A stretch of 28,657 nt of DNA from Actinomycetota bacterium (GCA_947459935.1 CANHFN010000001.1:1-28657); one strand, 5' to 3'; shown: positions 1 through 9,762, numbered from the stretch's first letter. Made by a program: numbers and translations. The notes: a model not told the origin generated them from the letters alone.

Positions 1-164
1 AGATCAGTCATTGCAGAAAGTGTATTTTCAACAAGAACTGGATTGTGTAAGTCCATTCGCGAAATTCCTAAAACATGTGCCAACAAATGTTCGGCATCAA
101 CTTCTGCAATCCCAGATTCAGCTAACTGCGCTTTAGCATCTCTTAGTAAAGCTTTTATCTCCAT
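1..164 (-). CDS. prmC: PrmC (HemK), release factor glutamine methyltransferase, N-terminal part
   Basis: Partial gene running off the left edge; about 54 codons are visible from an ATG at 164. PrmC N5-methylates the glutamine of the GGQ motif of release factors RF1 and RF2 using S-adenosylmethionine. Only the N-terminal helical substrate-binding domain is visible; the piece DAEHLLAHVLGISR matches the conserved start of this family. The NPPY catalytic motif lies outside the window. The gene starts 5 bases after the prfA stop codon, the usual prfA-prmC pairing in which enzyme and substrate are co-expressed. Confidence rests on the motif and on the position. Confidence 0.88.
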   Translation of the reverse strand, partial: MEIKALLRDAKAQLAESGIAEVDAEHLLAHVLGISRMDLHNPVLVENTLSAMTD

Positions 165-169
165 TTTAT

Positions 170-1252
170 TTACTTTGTATTTGCAAGACGAGCGGCTTTA
201 TCTGCATCAAGAAGCGCTTGAATCATGTCATCAAGATCTCCATTAAGAACGGCATCAAGATTATTTGATTTGTAATTAACGCGATGATCACTAATCCGAT
301 TTTCTGGGTAGTTGTAAGTACGAATGCGTTCAGATCTATCTACGGTACGCACTTGACTCTTGCGCTCAGCCGAAGCTGCTGCTTCTTGAGCTTCTTGGGC
401 TGCAGCTAACATTCTGGCTCGCAAGATTCTTAAGGCAGATTCTTTATTTTGTAATTGGCTTTTTTCATTCTGGCAAGAAACCACGATTCCAGTTGGGATA
501 TGCGTAAGGCGAACAGCCGAGTCAGTTGTGTTAACCGATTGACCACCAGGCCCAGAGGAGCGATACACATCAACACGCACATCATTCATATTCAATTCAA
601 CGTCAATTTCTTCGGCTTCCGGCAAAATCAAAACTCCCGCAGCAGATGTGTGAATTCTTCCTTGGCTCTCAGTCTCTGGAACACGTTGTACACGGTGCAC
701 GCCACCTTCGAACTTTAAACGCGCATAAGGTGATTCACCCGGTGCGGGTACGCCTTTAGATTTAACACCTACAGAGATGTCTTTATAGCCACCCATCTCA
801 CTTTCAGTGGCATCAATAATTTCAACTTTCCAATTATGTTTTTCTGCATATCGCATATACATACGCAATAAATCTCCGGCAAAAATCGCTGATTCGTCTC
901 CACCTGCACCAGCCTTAACTTCCAAAATGACATCGCGGTCATCATTAGGGTCACGCGGGAGCAATAACTCTTCTAGCTTTTCCCCTGCCGAAATTGCTGT
1001 GGCCTCGAGCGCTGGAATTTCAGATGCAAAGTCTGGATCTACAAGAGCTAACTCTTTTGCTGCTAATAAATCATCCTCTGCGGATTTCCAAGCTTTGAAA
1101 CCAGCAACAACTGGACCAAGTTGGGCATAGCGGCGACCAAGTTTGCGCGCATTAGCTTGGTCATCGTGAATTGAAGGGTCAGCCATCTTTGCTTCAAGTT
1201 CGGCGTATTCACGAACCATTTCATGTGCAGATGCAAAGCGATCATTTGTCAT
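170..1252 (-). CDS. prfA: Peptide chain release factor 1 (RF1)
   Basis: RF1 recognises UAA and UAG in the ribosomal A site and triggers peptide release. The 360-residue length is standard. The PxT stop-codon-recognition tripeptide is visible as PET at residues 192-194 within [13 protein letters not shown], which marks it as RF1 rather than RF2 (SPF). The catalytic GGQ is at residues 236-238 in [10 protein letters not shown]. The ATG is preceded by a strong Shine-Dalgarno, AAAGGAG with a 6-base spacer, one of the clearest in the window. prmC follows 5 bases downstream. An intrinsic terminator after rpmE lies just upstream, so prfA is reached by read-through or from a promoter I cannot identify. 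Confidence 0.97.
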   Translation of the reverse strand: MTNDRFASAHEMVREYAELEAKMADPSIHDDQANARKLGRRYAQLGPVVAGFKAWKSAEDDLLAAKELALVDPDFASEIPALEATAISAGEKLEELLLPRDPNDDRDVILEVKAGAGGDESAIFAGDLLRMYMRYAEKHNWKVEIIDATESEMGGYKDISVGVKSKGVPAPGESPYARLKFEGGVHRVQRVPETESQGRIHTSAAGVLILPEAEEIDVELNMNDVRVDVYRSSGPGGQSVNTTDSAVRLTHIPTGIVVSCQNEKSQLQNKESALRILRARMLAAAQEAQEAAASAERKSQVRTVDRSERIRTYNYPENRISDHRVNYKSNNLDAVLNGDLDDMIQALLDADKAARLANTK

Positions 1253-1303
1253 TGGCTTCTCCTTTCAAATTCGCGGTGGTGATGGAAATAAATAGAAATA
1301 AAA

Positions 1304-1341
1304 AGACCGCGACCGCAACCATTAAGGCTGCGATGCGGTCT
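1304..1341 (-). terminator. Intrinsic terminator after rpmE
   Basis: Reading the minus strand, AGACCGC (1341-1335) pairs perfectly with GCGGTCT (1310-1304), and the stem extends imperfectly inward through CGCAGCC/GGTTGCG. A T-rich run (TTTTTATTTC) follows. It sits about 10 bases beyond the rpmE stop and 50 bases before prfA, so it probably reduces rather than abolishes transcription into prfA-prmC. Confidence 0.8.
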
Positions 1342-1351
1342 CTTTAGAAAG

Positions 1352-1573
1352 CTACTTAGCGTCTGTAGTCTTTTTTCCGAAGCGCTCTTCGAACTTAGCT
1401 ACGCGTCCACCAGTATCAAGGATGCGCTGCTTACCGGTGTAGAACGGATGGCACACTGAACAGACTTCAACATAAATTGAACCGCTGGCAACTGTTGAGC
1501 GAGTTACAAACTTCTCACCGCAACCACAAGTTACTTGGGTCTCTTTATACTCTGGATGAATCTCTGGCTTCAT
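1352..1573 (-). CDS. rpmE: 50S ribosomal protein L31, zinc-binding type
   Basis: L31 is a small protein of the large subunit that helps bridge 50S and 30S. The 73-residue protein has the four zinc-ligand cysteines of the C+ form: C16 and C18 in the CGC motif, and C38 and C41 in CSVC. The usual start [18 protein letters not shown] and the motif HPFYTGKQ are present. It lies between rho and prfA as in mycobacteria and streptomycetes. A Shine-Dalgarno-like AGGG lies 7 bases before the ATG, and an intrinsic terminator follows. The cysteine-bearing version is normally the zinc-replete form; no cysteine-free paralogue is in this window. Confidence 0.97.
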   Translation of the reverse strand: MKPEIHPEYKETQVTCGCGEKFVTRSTVASGSIYVEVCSVCHPFYTGKQRILDTGGRVAKFEERFGKKTTDAK

Positions 1574-1625
1574 ATCAATTCCCTAATTTTATGCCTGGGT
1601 CCTCATCTCTTTTTTCAGAGACTAG

Positions 1626-1648
1626 GTGAACCAAGCGGATTGGTTAAC
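1626..1648. repeat. Hairpin in the rho-rpmE gap
   Basis: AACCAA (1629-1634) pairs with TTGGTT (1640-1645) around a 5-base loop. One mismatch and a further GT/AC pair extend the stem. No T-run follows on the minus strand, so it is not a convincing intrinsic terminator. It could be an RNA end after rho or part of the rpmE leader. Function unknown. Confidence 0.35.
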
Positions 1649-1696
1649 GTGGATAAGAGTAGGCCAAAGCCCATATTTTATGAAATTTACGCCTAA

Positions 1697-3268
1697 TTAC
1701 TTGCTGTCATCAGGGCCAGAAGTTGTCTTCTGAATCTGCATCAAGAACTCTACGTTGGATTTAGTGCCCTTCATCTTCTCAAGGAGAAGTTCGAGTGCGG
1801 CTTGTGGCTCAAGCGCATGCAGTACGCGACGAAGTTTCCAAACGATGTTGAGCTCTTCAGAGCCCATCAAAATCTCTTCCTTACGTGTGCCAGAGGCAAC
1901 AACATTTACTGCTGGGAATATGCGCTTATCGGCAAGTCGGCGATCAAGGATCAGCTCCATATTTCCGGTGCCTTTGAACTCTTCGAAGATAACTTCATCC
2001 ATGCGAGAACCAGTATCAACCAGCGCTGTTGCAAGAATCGTTAATGATCCGCCATCCTCAATATTACGCGCAGCTCCAAAGAACTTTTTAGGTGGATATA
2101 GTGCAGCTGAATCAACACCACCAGAAAGAATGCGGCCTGATGCAGGTGCTGCGATGTTATATGCGCGACCTAGACGAGTAATTGAGTCAAGTAGAACAAC
2201 TACATCGTGACCTAGTTCAACAAGACGCTTTGCGCGCTCGATGGCAAGTTCAGCAATAGTTGTGTGGTCATCTGCTGGACGATCAAAAGTTGAAGCAATA
2301 ACTTCACCCTTAACTGATCGTTGCATGTCTGTAACTTCTTCTGGGCGCTCATCAACTAGAACAACCATTAAGTGGCACTCTGGGTTATTTGTTGTAATCG
2401 CGTTAGCAATTGATTGAAGAACCATTGTCTTACCAGCCTTTGGAGGCGAAACAATAAGACCACGTTGACCCTTACCAATTGGTGCAATCAAGTCGATTAC
2501 ACGTGTTGTAAGAACATTTGGTTCTGTTTCAAGGCGCAGGCGCTCCTGAGGATAAAGTGGAGTTAGCTTTCCGAACTCAACACGGTTACGCGCCTCTTCC
2601 GGTGTCATTCCATTTACGGTTTCAAGAGTAATGAGGGCGTTGAACTTTTGCTTTGTTTCACCTTCACGAGGTTGGCGAACTTGGCCCGTTACAACATCTC
2701 CCTTGCGCAGTCCGTTCTTTCGAACTTGCTGCAATGAGACATACACATCGTTTGGTCCTGGGAGGTAACCAGCTGTGCGAATGAATGCGTAACTCTCAAG
2801 AATGTCTAGCAAGCCACCGACTGGAACTAGAACATCATCTTCGCCAATAACTGGCTCACGCTCTTCACGTGGACCACGGTCACGATTGCGATCACGGTTG
2901 CGATCACGGCCACGGCCTCGGTCATTGCGATCAAAGCGATCATTGCGCCCACCACGATCGTTTCCACGATCGTTATTGCTCTGTGGCGCTGAATTATCAT
3001 CGCCATCATCATCTGAATCTTGGTTGTTGTTTGAAGGCTTTGATTCCTTCTTACGGTTGTTACGTGCTTCGCGGCGTGCTTCGCGTTCAGCCTTTGCAGC
3101 TTCGCGGTTCTTTGCCTGCAAGTCAGCAATCGCTTCTACAAGTGCATCCTTTTTCATCTTTGCTGCGCCATCAACACCCAGTTGAGTTGCAACTGTCTTT
3201 AACTTTGGAAGGGTCATGGCAGCAAGCTCTGGACTTTGTGAGCGAACTGGTTCAATTTCTGTTGTCAT
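1697..3268 (-). CDS. rho: Transcription termination factor Rho
   Basis: Rho is a hexameric RNA-dependent ATPase/translocase that ends transcription at untranslated, C-rich RNA. The 523-residue protein has the N-terminal Rho domain (about 15-50), a low-complexity hydrophilic insert (about 51-140) rich in Arg, Asp, Asn and Gly with repeated DRNRDR units, the cold-shock-like primary RNA-binding domain (about 143-215), and the RecA-type motor. Walker A is SPPKAGKT at 274-281; the Walker B-like LLDSITRLGR begins at 359. The Arg-rich insert is known in actinobacterial Rho and adds RNA binding. The gene is separated from thrB by a leader of about 146 bases with its own promoter candidate and a hairpin. 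Confidence 0.97.
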   Translation of the reverse strand: MTTEIEPVRSQSPELAAMTLPKLKTVATQLGVDGAAKMKKDALVEAIADLQAKNREAAKAEREARREARNNRKKESKPSNNNQDSDDDGDDNSAPQSNNDRGNDRGGRNDRFDRNDRGRGRDRNRDRNRDRGPREEREPVIGEDDVLVPVGGLLDILESYAFIRTAGYLPGPNDVYVSLQQVRKNGLRKGDVVTGQVRQPREGETKQKFNALITLETVNGMTPEEARNRVEFGKLTPLYPQERLRLETEPNVLTTRVIDLIAPIGKGQRGLIVSPPKAGKTMVLQSIANAITTNNPECHLMVVLVDERPEEVTDMQRSVKGEVIASTFDRPADDHTTIAELAIERAKRLVELGHDVVVLLDSITRLGRAYNIAAPASGRILSGGVDSAALYPPKKFFGAARNIEDGGSLTILATALVDTGSRMDEVIFEEFKGTGNMELILDRRLADKRIFPAVNVVASGTRKEEILMGSEELNIVWKLRRVLHALEPQAALELLLEKMKGTKSNVEFLMQIQKTTSGPDDSK

Positions 3269-3286
3269 GAATATCTTTTCACTATT

Positions 3287-3314
3287 GGTTCTAGGGCTTA
3301 AATCCTAAAGAACC
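3287..3314 (-). promoter_or_regulatory. Hairpin in the rho leader
   Basis: GGTTCTAGGG (3287-3296) pairs with CCTAAAGAACC (3304-3314), with a small bulge, about 20-45 bases before the rho ATG. On the plus strand it is followed by a T-rich run, so it would resemble a terminator only in the antisense direction, where no gene ends. A role in rho autoregulation is possible but unproven. Confidence 0.35.
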
Positions 3315-3382
3315 TGGGATTTTTGTTTTTTTGAAATTATCTGATGTGTTACTGGCCGAAGATGTGCCGTTCAGATGTGTAA

Positions 3383-3412
3383 AGGTTAGCAGGATAAGTC
3401 TTGAAATCGCAA
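3383..3412 (-). promoter_or_regulatory. Candidate rho promoter
   Basis: On the minus strand TTGCGA (3412-3407) is followed after 18 bases by TAACCT (3388-3383), itself preceded by TG (extended -10). It overlaps the 3' end of thrB by only a few bases and would give a leader of more than 100 bases before the rho ATG. A long leader suits a gene known to attenuate itself in other bacteria. Confidence 0.45.
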
Positions 3413-3414
3413 AA

Positions 3415-4344
3415 TTAGGCGGTGATCAGGCTTACACCTGTGCGTGAAATACCTAGTGAAATCATCTGAAACTTCTCCCCTGCTGCGCGCTCAAGTTCGG
3501 CTGCTTCAGAGTCCCCGCCTGTGTAGAGAACCATTACCGTCGGTCCAGCACCTGAAATAAAGGCCGCTACTCCTGCTTTTCGTAGTTTTGTCATGAGGGC
3601 ATAACTATTGGGCATCGCATCCTTGCGATAGCTCTGGTGTAAATAATCTTCGGTTGCACCTAACAATAGATCTGGACGAGATTGCAAGGCTTGAACTAGG
3701 ACTGCAACATTGCTTGAGTTTTTGACCGCATCGCTATGTGGAATTGATTCCGGCAACATCTTGCGTGCTTTTGATGTTGAAAATTCAGTAGAAGGAACAA
3801 ATGCGAGCGCTCCAATACGCGGATCAACCTCAAAGTTCAATGCTTGCGCAACAACATGGCCGCGTTGAGATTCTTGCCAGGCCAGATTTGCACTTCCAAA
3901 AATTGCAGCTGAAACATTATCTGGATGGCCTTCCATTTCATTGGCAATATTTAACATATCTTCATTACTCATACGTTCATTGCCGCCAAGAACAAGACCG
4001 CGAGCAAGTGCTAAGCCACCAACTATTGCTGCCGCAGATGATCCGAGTCCCCGACCATGAGGAATAACATTTAATTGGCGCAAAGCAATTCCGCGAGGAC
4101 GCCCGCCTAAGAAATCAAAACCTTTATACATTGCTTTGATTACTAAATTCTTATCAGTTGCTGGGATGCTCTCTGCGCCTTCACCAGTGACATCGATATC
4201 AACGCCAGGTTCATCCATTATTTGTGCCATGTAACGATCATGCATTGTTAGCGCTAAGCCAAGGCAATCAAAGCCAGGTCCTAAGTTTGCACTCGATGCT
4301 GGCACTTGAACCTGAATAGGTTGAGCCTTAAAAGTTGGTTTCAT
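3415..4344 (-). CDS. thrB: Homoserine kinase
   Basis: Phosphorylates L-homoserine to O-phosphohomoserine with ATP, the fourth step of threonine synthesis from aspartate. It is a GHMP-kinase fold protein of typical length (309 residues). Motif 1 is PASSANLGPGFDCLG near residues 15-29. The phosphate-binding loop PHGRGLGSSAAA ends near residue 106, and the C-terminal motif SGAGPTVMVL is present. The ATG lies 5 bases after the thrC stop, so it is co-transcribed with hom-thrC; its product is the substrate of ThrC. Confidence 0.96.
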   Translation of the reverse strand: MKPTFKAQPIQVQVPASSANLGPGFDCLGLALTMHDRYMAQIMDEPGVDIDVTGEGAESIPATDKNLVIKAMYKGFDFLGGRPRGIALRQLNVIPHGRGLGSSAAAIVGGLALARGLVLGGNERMSNEDMLNIANEMEGHPDNVSAAIFGSANLAWQESQRGHVVAQALNFEVDPRIGALAFVPSTEFSTSKARKMLPESIPHSDAVKNSSNVAVLVQALQSRPDLLLGATEDYLHQSYRKDAMPNSYALMTKLRKAGVAAFISGAGPTVMVLYTGGDSEAAELERAAGEKFQMISLGISRTGVSLITA

Positions 4345-4349
4345 AATTC

Positions 4350-5435
4350 TTACGCTAGTCCTAATGCTTTCGCTGCAATTTTTGCATTAACCGGAACAAT
4401 AACTGGCTTCCTAGCTGCCTCTAAGGCATATGGAATATCTTTTAGTCCGTGTCCAGTAACAGTGATGACAATCGTCTTTCCCTGTGGCAACTTGCCAGCC
4501 TTTTTATACTTAAGCAACCCTGCAAGACCTGCTGCAGATGATGGCTCAACGAAAATACCTTCTTTAGCTGCAATTAATCGGTATGCGCTCAGGATTTCGC
4601 GATCAGTCACAGAGTCAATTACGCCACCTGACATATCGCGGGCTTCAACAGCTTGTTGCCAAGAGGCAGGGTTACCAATACGAATGGCGGTGGCGATTGT
4701 CTCTGGATTCTTCACTATTTTGCCCTTAACAATCGGTGCTGCCCCTGAGGCTTGGAATCCATACATCATGGGCAACTTTGTTGAAAGCCCGTCTTTGTTG
4801 TATTCCTTGTAGCCCTTCCAATATGCAGTGATGTTTCCGGCATTACCAACTGGAAGTGCGTGAATATCTGGAGCATCGCCCAACATGTCGACAACTTCAA
4901 AACTTGCTGTCTTTTGTCCTTCGATGCGATATGGGTTAACAGAATTAACAAGTGCGACAGGGTAATTTTCTGAAAGCTCTTTGGCGAGCATTAAGCAATC
5001 ATCAAAGTTGCCGTTCACTTGCAAAATTGTTGAATCATGGATTACCGCTTGTGCCAGCTTTCCCATTGCGATCTTGCCTTTTGGGATTAACACCGCTGGA
5101 CGCATTCCGGCCTTAACTGCATATGCCGCAGCTGATGCAGAAGTGTTTCCAGTTGAAGCACAGATAACAGCCTTGGCTCCATCTTCTGCTGCTTTTGAAA
5201 TCGCCATTGTCATTCCGCGATCTTTAAAGGAGCCTGTTGGATTGAGGCCCTCGTACTTAATCCAAACATTATTTCCCAGAAACTCTGAAAGATTGCATGC
5301 ATAGATGAGAGGTGTGCCACCTTCGCGCAAAGAAACGATTGGAGTCTTGGCACTTACTGGGAGACGGTGACGGTACTCCTCAATCACTCCGCGCCATTGA
5401 TGCGCTCCGCTATCTTTCTTTGTAAAAAGGCCCAT
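4350..5435 (-). CDS. thrC: Threonine synthase (PLP-dependent)
   Basis: Converts O-phosphohomoserine to threonine and phosphate. The 361-residue protein belongs to the shorter class of threonine synthases. The PLP-binding lysine is K71 in PTGSFKDRG, the conserved fold-type II motif. The phosphate-binding glycine-rich loop appears as [14 protein letters not shown], and TVTGHGLKD is near the C-terminus. Start and stop codons overlap hom in a TGATG arrangement (1 base shared), which implies translational coupling. It is flanked by hom and thrB, so the pathway assignment is secure. Confidence 0.97.
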   Translation of the reverse strand: MGLFTKKDSGAHQWRGVIEEYRHRLPVSAKTPIVSLREGGTPLIYACNLSEFLGNNVWIKYEGLNPTGSFKDRGMTMAISKAAEDGAKAVICASTGNTSASAAAYAVKAGMRPAVLIPKGKIAMGKLAQAVIHDSTILQVNGNFDDCLMLAKELSENYPVALVNSVNPYRIEGQKTASFEVVDMLGDAPDIHALPVGNAGNITAYWKGYKEYNKDGLSTKLPMMYGFQASGAAPIVKGKIVKNPETIATAIRIGNPASWQQAVEARDMSGGVIDSVTDREILSAYRLIAAKEGIFVEPSSAAGLAGLLKYKKAGKLPQGKTIVITVTGHGLKDIPYALEAARKPVIVPVNAKIAAKALGLA

Positions 5436-6730
5436 CAGGCAGATGCTCCTTCAACGCGAATCACGCTTTCGACTTTGCTGACAATTTCCATTTTCTTAAG
5501 TTTTTCAACACAGGCATCAAGTGCATCTTCTGAAGCCGCGTGTGTAACAACAATTAACTCAGCATCTTCGCCAAGGCCGGATTGGCGAACTGTTTGGATC
5601 GATACATTCTCACTTGCAAAAGTTTGTGCAATTGAGGCCAAAACACCTGATTTATCGGCAACGTGTAGACGGACAAAGAATTGAGATTTCACAGCACCAA
5701 TTGGAGCAATATCTAAATCGGCATAATCTGATTCGCCATATCCAACTGTTGAATAAGCAGCATGGCGTGCAACTGCCACTAAATCGCCAAGAATTGCAGA
5801 TGCTGTTGGGGCACCGCCCGCTCCACGGCCGTAGAACATGAGTTGACCAGCTGCTTCTGATTCCACATAAACAGCATTAAATGCATTTCTCACAGATGCC
5901 AACGGGTGCGAAAGAGGCAAAATCACTGGATGAACACGCACTGAGATTTCATCCTTAACAGTCAATTCTGCAATTGCTAACAATTTGATAACACTGTTCA
6001 TTGATTTGGCAGCAAGAACATCTTCAGAAGAAATACCTGTAATACCTTCGCAATAAACTTCATCAATGACAACTGTGCTGTGAAAAGCAAGGCTTGCAAG
6101 GAGTGCAGCTTTTGCCGCGGCATCGTGTCCTTCAATATCAGCAGTTGGATCAGCCTCGGCATAACCCAGTGATTGCGCTTCTTTGAGCACATCATCAAAG
6201 GCGCGGCCTTCTTCATACATCTTTGTAAGAATGTAATTAGTTGTTCCATTAACAATTCCCATGACCCGAGTGATCTGATCTCCGGCAAGTGATTCACGCA
6301 TTGATCTAATAATTGGTATTGCGCCAGCGACAGCGGCTTCGTAATACAAATCTACGCCGGCAGCATCTGCGGCGTTAAACAATTCGTGTCCATGAGTTGC
6401 GAGCAATGCTTTGTTAGCTGTGATGACTGATTTCTTATTCCTGATTGCTTCAAGAATTAAGGATTTAGCAGGTTCAATTCCGCCCATAACTTCGATAATT
6501 ATGTTGATACTTGGATCTGCAACTATTGATTGCAGATCAGTTGTGATTAATGAAGCATCAATACCTTCGCGGGCACCTGCTGTGCGAACTCCCACCTTGC
6601 TTAACTTGAGGAGTGCGCCAGAGCGTTCTGAGAGTTCTTGTTCATCATCTTGGAGCAGGCGAGCAACCTGGGTGCCCACAACGCCGCAGCCGAGCATTCC
6701 AATTGTGATTGTTTTGACGCCCGAGTTCAT
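5435..6730 (-). CDS. hom: Homoserine dehydrogenase with ACT domain
   Basis: Reduces aspartate semialdehyde to homoserine with NAD(P)H at the lysine/threonine branch point. The N-terminal Rossmann motif is [13 protein letters not shown] (from residue 11). The catalytic region is represented by [20 protein letters not shown]-terminal ACT domain (about residues 350-425, starting [18 protein letters not shown]) is the usual threonine feedback site. The 431-residue length is typical of monofunctional actinobacterial enzymes. It is preceded by a 33-base gap after lysA and overlaps thrC by 1 base. A weak purine-rich stretch (GAAAGA) precedes the ATG. Confidence 0.96.
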   Translation of the reverse strand: MNSGVKTITIGMLGCGVVGTQVARLLQDDEQELSERSGALLKLSKVGVRTAGAREGIDASLITTDLQSIVADPSINIIIEVMGGIEPAKSLILEAIRNKKSVITANKALLATHGHELFNAADAAGVDLYYEAAVAGAIPIIRSMRESLAGDQITRVMGIVNGTTNYILTKMYEEGRAFDDVLKEAQSLGYAEADPTADIEGHDAAAKAALLASLAFHSTVVIDEVYCEGITGISSEDVLAAKSMNSVIKLLAIAELTVKDEISVRVHPVILPLSHPLASVRNAFNAVYVESEAAGQLMFYGRGAGGAPTASAILGDLVAVARHAAYSTVGYGESDYADLDIAPIGAVKSQFFVRLHVADKSGVLASIAQTFASENVSIQTVRQSGLGEDAELIVVTHAASEDALDACVEKLKKMEIVSKVESVIRVEGASA

Positions 6731-6763
6731 GGCGCCATTCTTTCATAGATGACTAGATCGGCG

Positions 6764-8071
6764 TTAAATATCGAGTCTGAGCAGATCGGCTTCAGTCTCT
6801 CGGCGCACAATTACACGAGCTTTTCCATCTTTTACTGCAACAACTGGAGGTCTAGGCACATGGTTGTAGTTGCTGGCCATGCTGCGTCCATATGCACCTG
6901 TTGCTGGGACAGCTAAGAGATCCCCCGGAACGATGTCATCAGGCAAATCAATCTCGCGAATGACAATATCTCCCGTTTCACAATGCTTTCCAACTAAACG
7001 GCTAGAGACCAGTGCTGCTGCACTAGTGCGGTTAGCCAAAATAGTGGTGTATTCGGCTCCATAGAGTGATGGGCGAATATTGTCACTCATTCCACCGTCT
7101 ACTGAAATGTAGCGACGATGTGATCCATTTTCTAAGGTCACATCTTTTACTGTCCCTACTTCATATAAAGTAAACATTGCTGGACCCACAATGGCACGGC
7201 CTGGTTCAATTGAAACTCTTGGGATCTGAAGGTTGTGTGCTGCACAGTTTTTTGTAACGGCAGCAGCTAGTGCGCTCATGGCTTCTGCTGGAACAACAGT
7301 TTCATCTCCTGGCACATATGCGATTCCGTATCCCCCACCAAGATCTAGTTCAGGCAATTCCTTCTTATACTCATCGCGATACTGTGCAAGTAAAGAGATA
7401 AGGCGCTCTGACAAAATTTCAAATGATTTAAATCCAAAAATCTGTGAACCAATATGTGCATGGACTCCACGAAGCTCAAGGCTTGGCTGAGCGCTTACTG
7501 CTTCAATCGCTGCCCATGCAGCACCGCTTGCAATAGAAAAACCAAACTTCACATCTTCATGTGCTGTTGCAATTGATTCATGAGTATGGGCTTGAATACC
7601 TGGTGTTATGCGGAGCAATACTCGCTGCACTTTGCCAGCATTTTTCGCAGCCTCTGCAACACGCTCTATCTCATAGAGAGAATCAATCACAATAGATTCA
7701 ACTCCAACAGAGATAGCTTTCTCAATTTCAGCAATAGATTTGTTGTTTCCATGCACTTCTATTTTTGACGGATCAATATCACCGGCAAGTGCAACCGCCA
7801 TTTCTCCGCCCGTGCTTACATCTATACCAATACCAATATCCTTGATCCAGCGTGCAAGTTCTGTGCAGATAAATGCTTTAGATGCGTAATAAACAGTGCC
7901 TGCGTGTGACCCGAAGGCTTCTTTGAGTGCTTTATCCCAGGCAAGGGCGCGAGCACGAAAGTCTGCCTCATCAACAAAAAATGTTGGAGTCCCGAATTCT
8001 TTAGCAAGATTCTTGGCAGTAATTCCTGCCAAGGAAAGTTCTGTGCCCGTTGTAACAGATGAAGACCACAT
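6764..8071 (-). CDS. lysA: Diaminopimelate decarboxylase
   Basis: Decarboxylates meso-diaminopimelate to lysine, the last step of lysine synthesis. It is a PLP enzyme of alanine-racemase fold III. The PLP lysine is K65 in YYASKAF. Also visible are the glycine-rich LDLGGGYGIAY, the phosphate-binding SIEPGRAIV, the motif HIGSQIF, and the active-site cysteine motif CETGD, which comes from the neighbouring subunit in the dimer. The 435-residue length is normal. The ATG lies 3 bases after the argS stop, so argS-lysA-hom-thrC-thrB reads as one unit, as in Corynebacterium and Mycobacterium. Confidence 0.96.
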   Translation of the reverse strand: MWSSSVTTGTELSLAGITAKNLAKEFGTPTFFVDEADFRARALAWDKALKEAFGSHAGTVYYASKAFICTELARWIKDIGIGIDVSTGGEMAVALAGDIDPSKIEVHGNNKSIAEIEKAISVGVESIVIDSLYEIERVAEAAKNAGKVQRVLLRITPGIQAHTHESIATAHEDVKFGFSIASGAAWAAIEAVSAQPSLELRGVHAHIGSQIFGFKSFEILSERLISLLAQYRDEYKKELPELDLGGGYGIAYVPGDETVVPAEAMSALAAAVTKNCAAHNLQIPRVSIEPGRAIVGPAMFTLYEVGTVKDVTLENGSHRRYISVDGGMSDNIRPSLYGAEYTTILANRTSAAALVSSRLVGKHCETGDIVIREIDLPDDIVPGDLLAVPATGAYGRSMASNYNHVPRPPVVAVKDGKARVIVRRETEADLLRLDI

Positions 8072-8074
8072 CAG

Positions 8075-9739
8075 CTACATCCTCTCCGGTGCACTCACGC
8101 CTAGAAGATCTAGACCGTTATGAACAACCTGCTTTGTTGCAGTACATAGTAATAAACGCGCGGTGTGTAGCGCAGATAATTCTTCATCTCCCATAGGCAA
8201 AACACGACAGTCGTTATAGAAGCCGTGATAAGTACCAGCCAATTCCTCGAGATAACGCGCTATGCGGTGCGGCTCACGAAACTCTGCAGCACTTGCCACA
8301 ACTCGTGGGAATTCAGCCAAGGCAGCAAGTAACTCGTTTTCCCGATCATGGACTAATTGTGAAGGATCAAAATCGCCTAGATTCAATGATGCTCCGAGTT
8401 CAAGGGCATTGCGCAAAACAGCAGCAATACGAGCATGGGCATACTGAACGTAATAGACAGGATTCTCATTTGTATTTCTCTTTAGGATATCTATGTCCAT
8501 CACCATCGGTGTATCAACTGGGTAGCGAATCAAGGTGTAGCGCGCAGCATCTACGCCCACCTTTTCAACAAGCTCTTCCAGAGTAATGATTGTTCCAGCG
8601 CGCTTAGAGAGTTTGACCTCTTCGCCGCCTTCCATGATTTTTACGAGCTGACCAATGAGTACCTCAACGTTGTATCCAGGGTCATCGCCAGCACAAGCCG
8701 CTGTTGCCTTTAAACGGCCGATATACCCATGGTGATCGGCGCCCAGCATGTAAATACAGATATCAAAACCACGTTCGCGCTTGTTGATGTAATAAGCAGT
8801 ATCTGATGCGAAGTATGTAAGAGACCCATCACTTTTCGTCATTACGCGATCTTTATCATCACCAAAATCTGTGGTTCTAAGCCAAACAGCGCCATCAACA
8901 TCAAAAACATGCCCCTTAGCCCGAAGCTTTTCCATGCCGTGCTCAACTGCGCCTTGCTCATGCAATGATCGTTCTGAGAACCACACATCAAAGTGTGTAT
9001 TAAAGGTATCCAGTACTCGTTGTTGATCCTTTAACTGCAATTTATATGCTGCTTCACGAAATGCGATAAATCGTTCTTCGTCAGGCAAATTTTTTATCTC
9101 TGAATTCTGCACAAATATTTCTTGCGCTAAATCTTTAATGTAATCCCCTTGGTAACCATTTTCTGGAACAGCATTACCAAGTGCAACCGCTTCAACGGAT
9201 TGACCAAAAAGATCCATTTGATTGCCGCGGTCATTAATGTAAAACTCGCGTGTTACTTTTGCGCCGGCTGCTGTTAACACTCGACCGAGAGAATCTCCTA
9301 CAGCTGCCCATCTGGTATGGCCTAAGTGCAATGGTCCGGTTGGGTTAGCGCTAATAAACTCCAAGTTAATCTTCACGCCAGCTAGTGCAGTTCCATTTCC
9401 AAAATCACTCTTTGCATTTAGGATTGTTTGCACAAGTGCAGCTTGGCTTGCACGGTTCAAAGTGATGTTGATAAAACCAGGACCAGCAATATCGACCTTG
9501 GAAATATCTGAAACGCCTTTTAACTGTTCAGCAATAATCACAGCGACATCGCGAGGATTCATGCCTGCAGGTTTAGCCAATTGCAGAGCAATCGAGGATG
9601 CATAGTCACCGTGGTCTCGATCTTTTGGCCGATCTAATTTGATGGCCTCTGGTGCTTTGCCACTGAGGGCTCCTGAGGCTATGGCTCTTTCTATTGCAGC
9701 CTTAATCGCCTCTTCAAGGATCTCAATCTGTGTGGACAC
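8075..9739 (-). CDS. argS: Arginyl-tRNA synthetase
   Basis: Charges tRNA-Arg. It is a class I synthetase of 554 residues. The HIGH-type signature is HLGH at residues 138-141 in ANPTGPLHLGHTRWAAVGDS. The KMSKS-type loop is KLSKR at 376-380, and the C-terminal DALR anticodon-binding domain covers about the last 120 residues. The initiation codon is GTG at 9739. No Shine-Dalgarno is visible; instead a -10-like TAGCCT ends 6 bases before the GTG, which suggests a leaderless mRNA. It heads the lysine/threonine cluster and is divergent from tRNA-Leu. Confidence 0.97.
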   Translation of the reverse strand: MSTQIEILEEAIKAAIERAIASGALSGKAPEAIKLDRPKDRDHGDYASSIALQLAKPAGMNPRDVAVIIAEQLKGVSDISKVDIAGPGFINITLNRASQAALVQTILNAKSDFGNGTALAGVKINLEFISANPTGPLHLGHTRWAAVGDSLGRVLTAAGAKVTREFYINDRGNQMDLFGQSVEAVALGNAVPENGYQGDYIKDLAQEIFVQNSEIKNLPDEERFIAFREAAYKLQLKDQQRVLDTFNTHFDVWFSERSLHEQGAVEHGMEKLRAKGHVFDVDGAVWLRTTDFGDDKDRVMTKSDGSLTYFASDTAYYINKRERGFDICIYMLGADHHGYIGRLKATAACAGDDPGYNVEVLIGQLVKIMEGGEEVKLSKRAGTIITLEELVEKVGVDAARYTLIRYPVDTPMVMDIDILKRNTNENPVYYVQYAHARIAAVLRNALELGASLNLGDFDPSQLVHDRENELLAALAEFPRVVASAAEFREPHRIARYLEELAGTYHGFYNDCRVLPMGDEELSALHTARLLLCTATKQVVHNGLDLLGVSAPERM

Positions 9740-9745
9740 TAAGCA

Positions 9746-9751
9746 AGGCTA
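9746..9751 (-). promoter_or_regulatory. -10 element for leaderless argS
   Basis: TAGCCT on the minus strand, then six bases (TGCTTA), then the GTG start of argS. A transcript beginning at the usual distance from a -10 would start at the GTG itself. No good -35 is seen. Confidence 0.5.
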
Positions 9752-9762
9752 TCGTGCTCATT

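Noticed and set aside
2802..3185. Plus-strand Arg/Ser-rich frame opposite rho
   Set aside because: A shadow of the low-complexity Rho insert; composition is that of reversed DRN repeats.
3315..3332. T-rich stretch after the rho-leader hairpin on the plus strand, as a terminator
   Set aside because: No plus-strand gene ends here; on the minus strand the run is A-rich and lies before the hairpin, so it cannot terminate thrB or rho transcripts.
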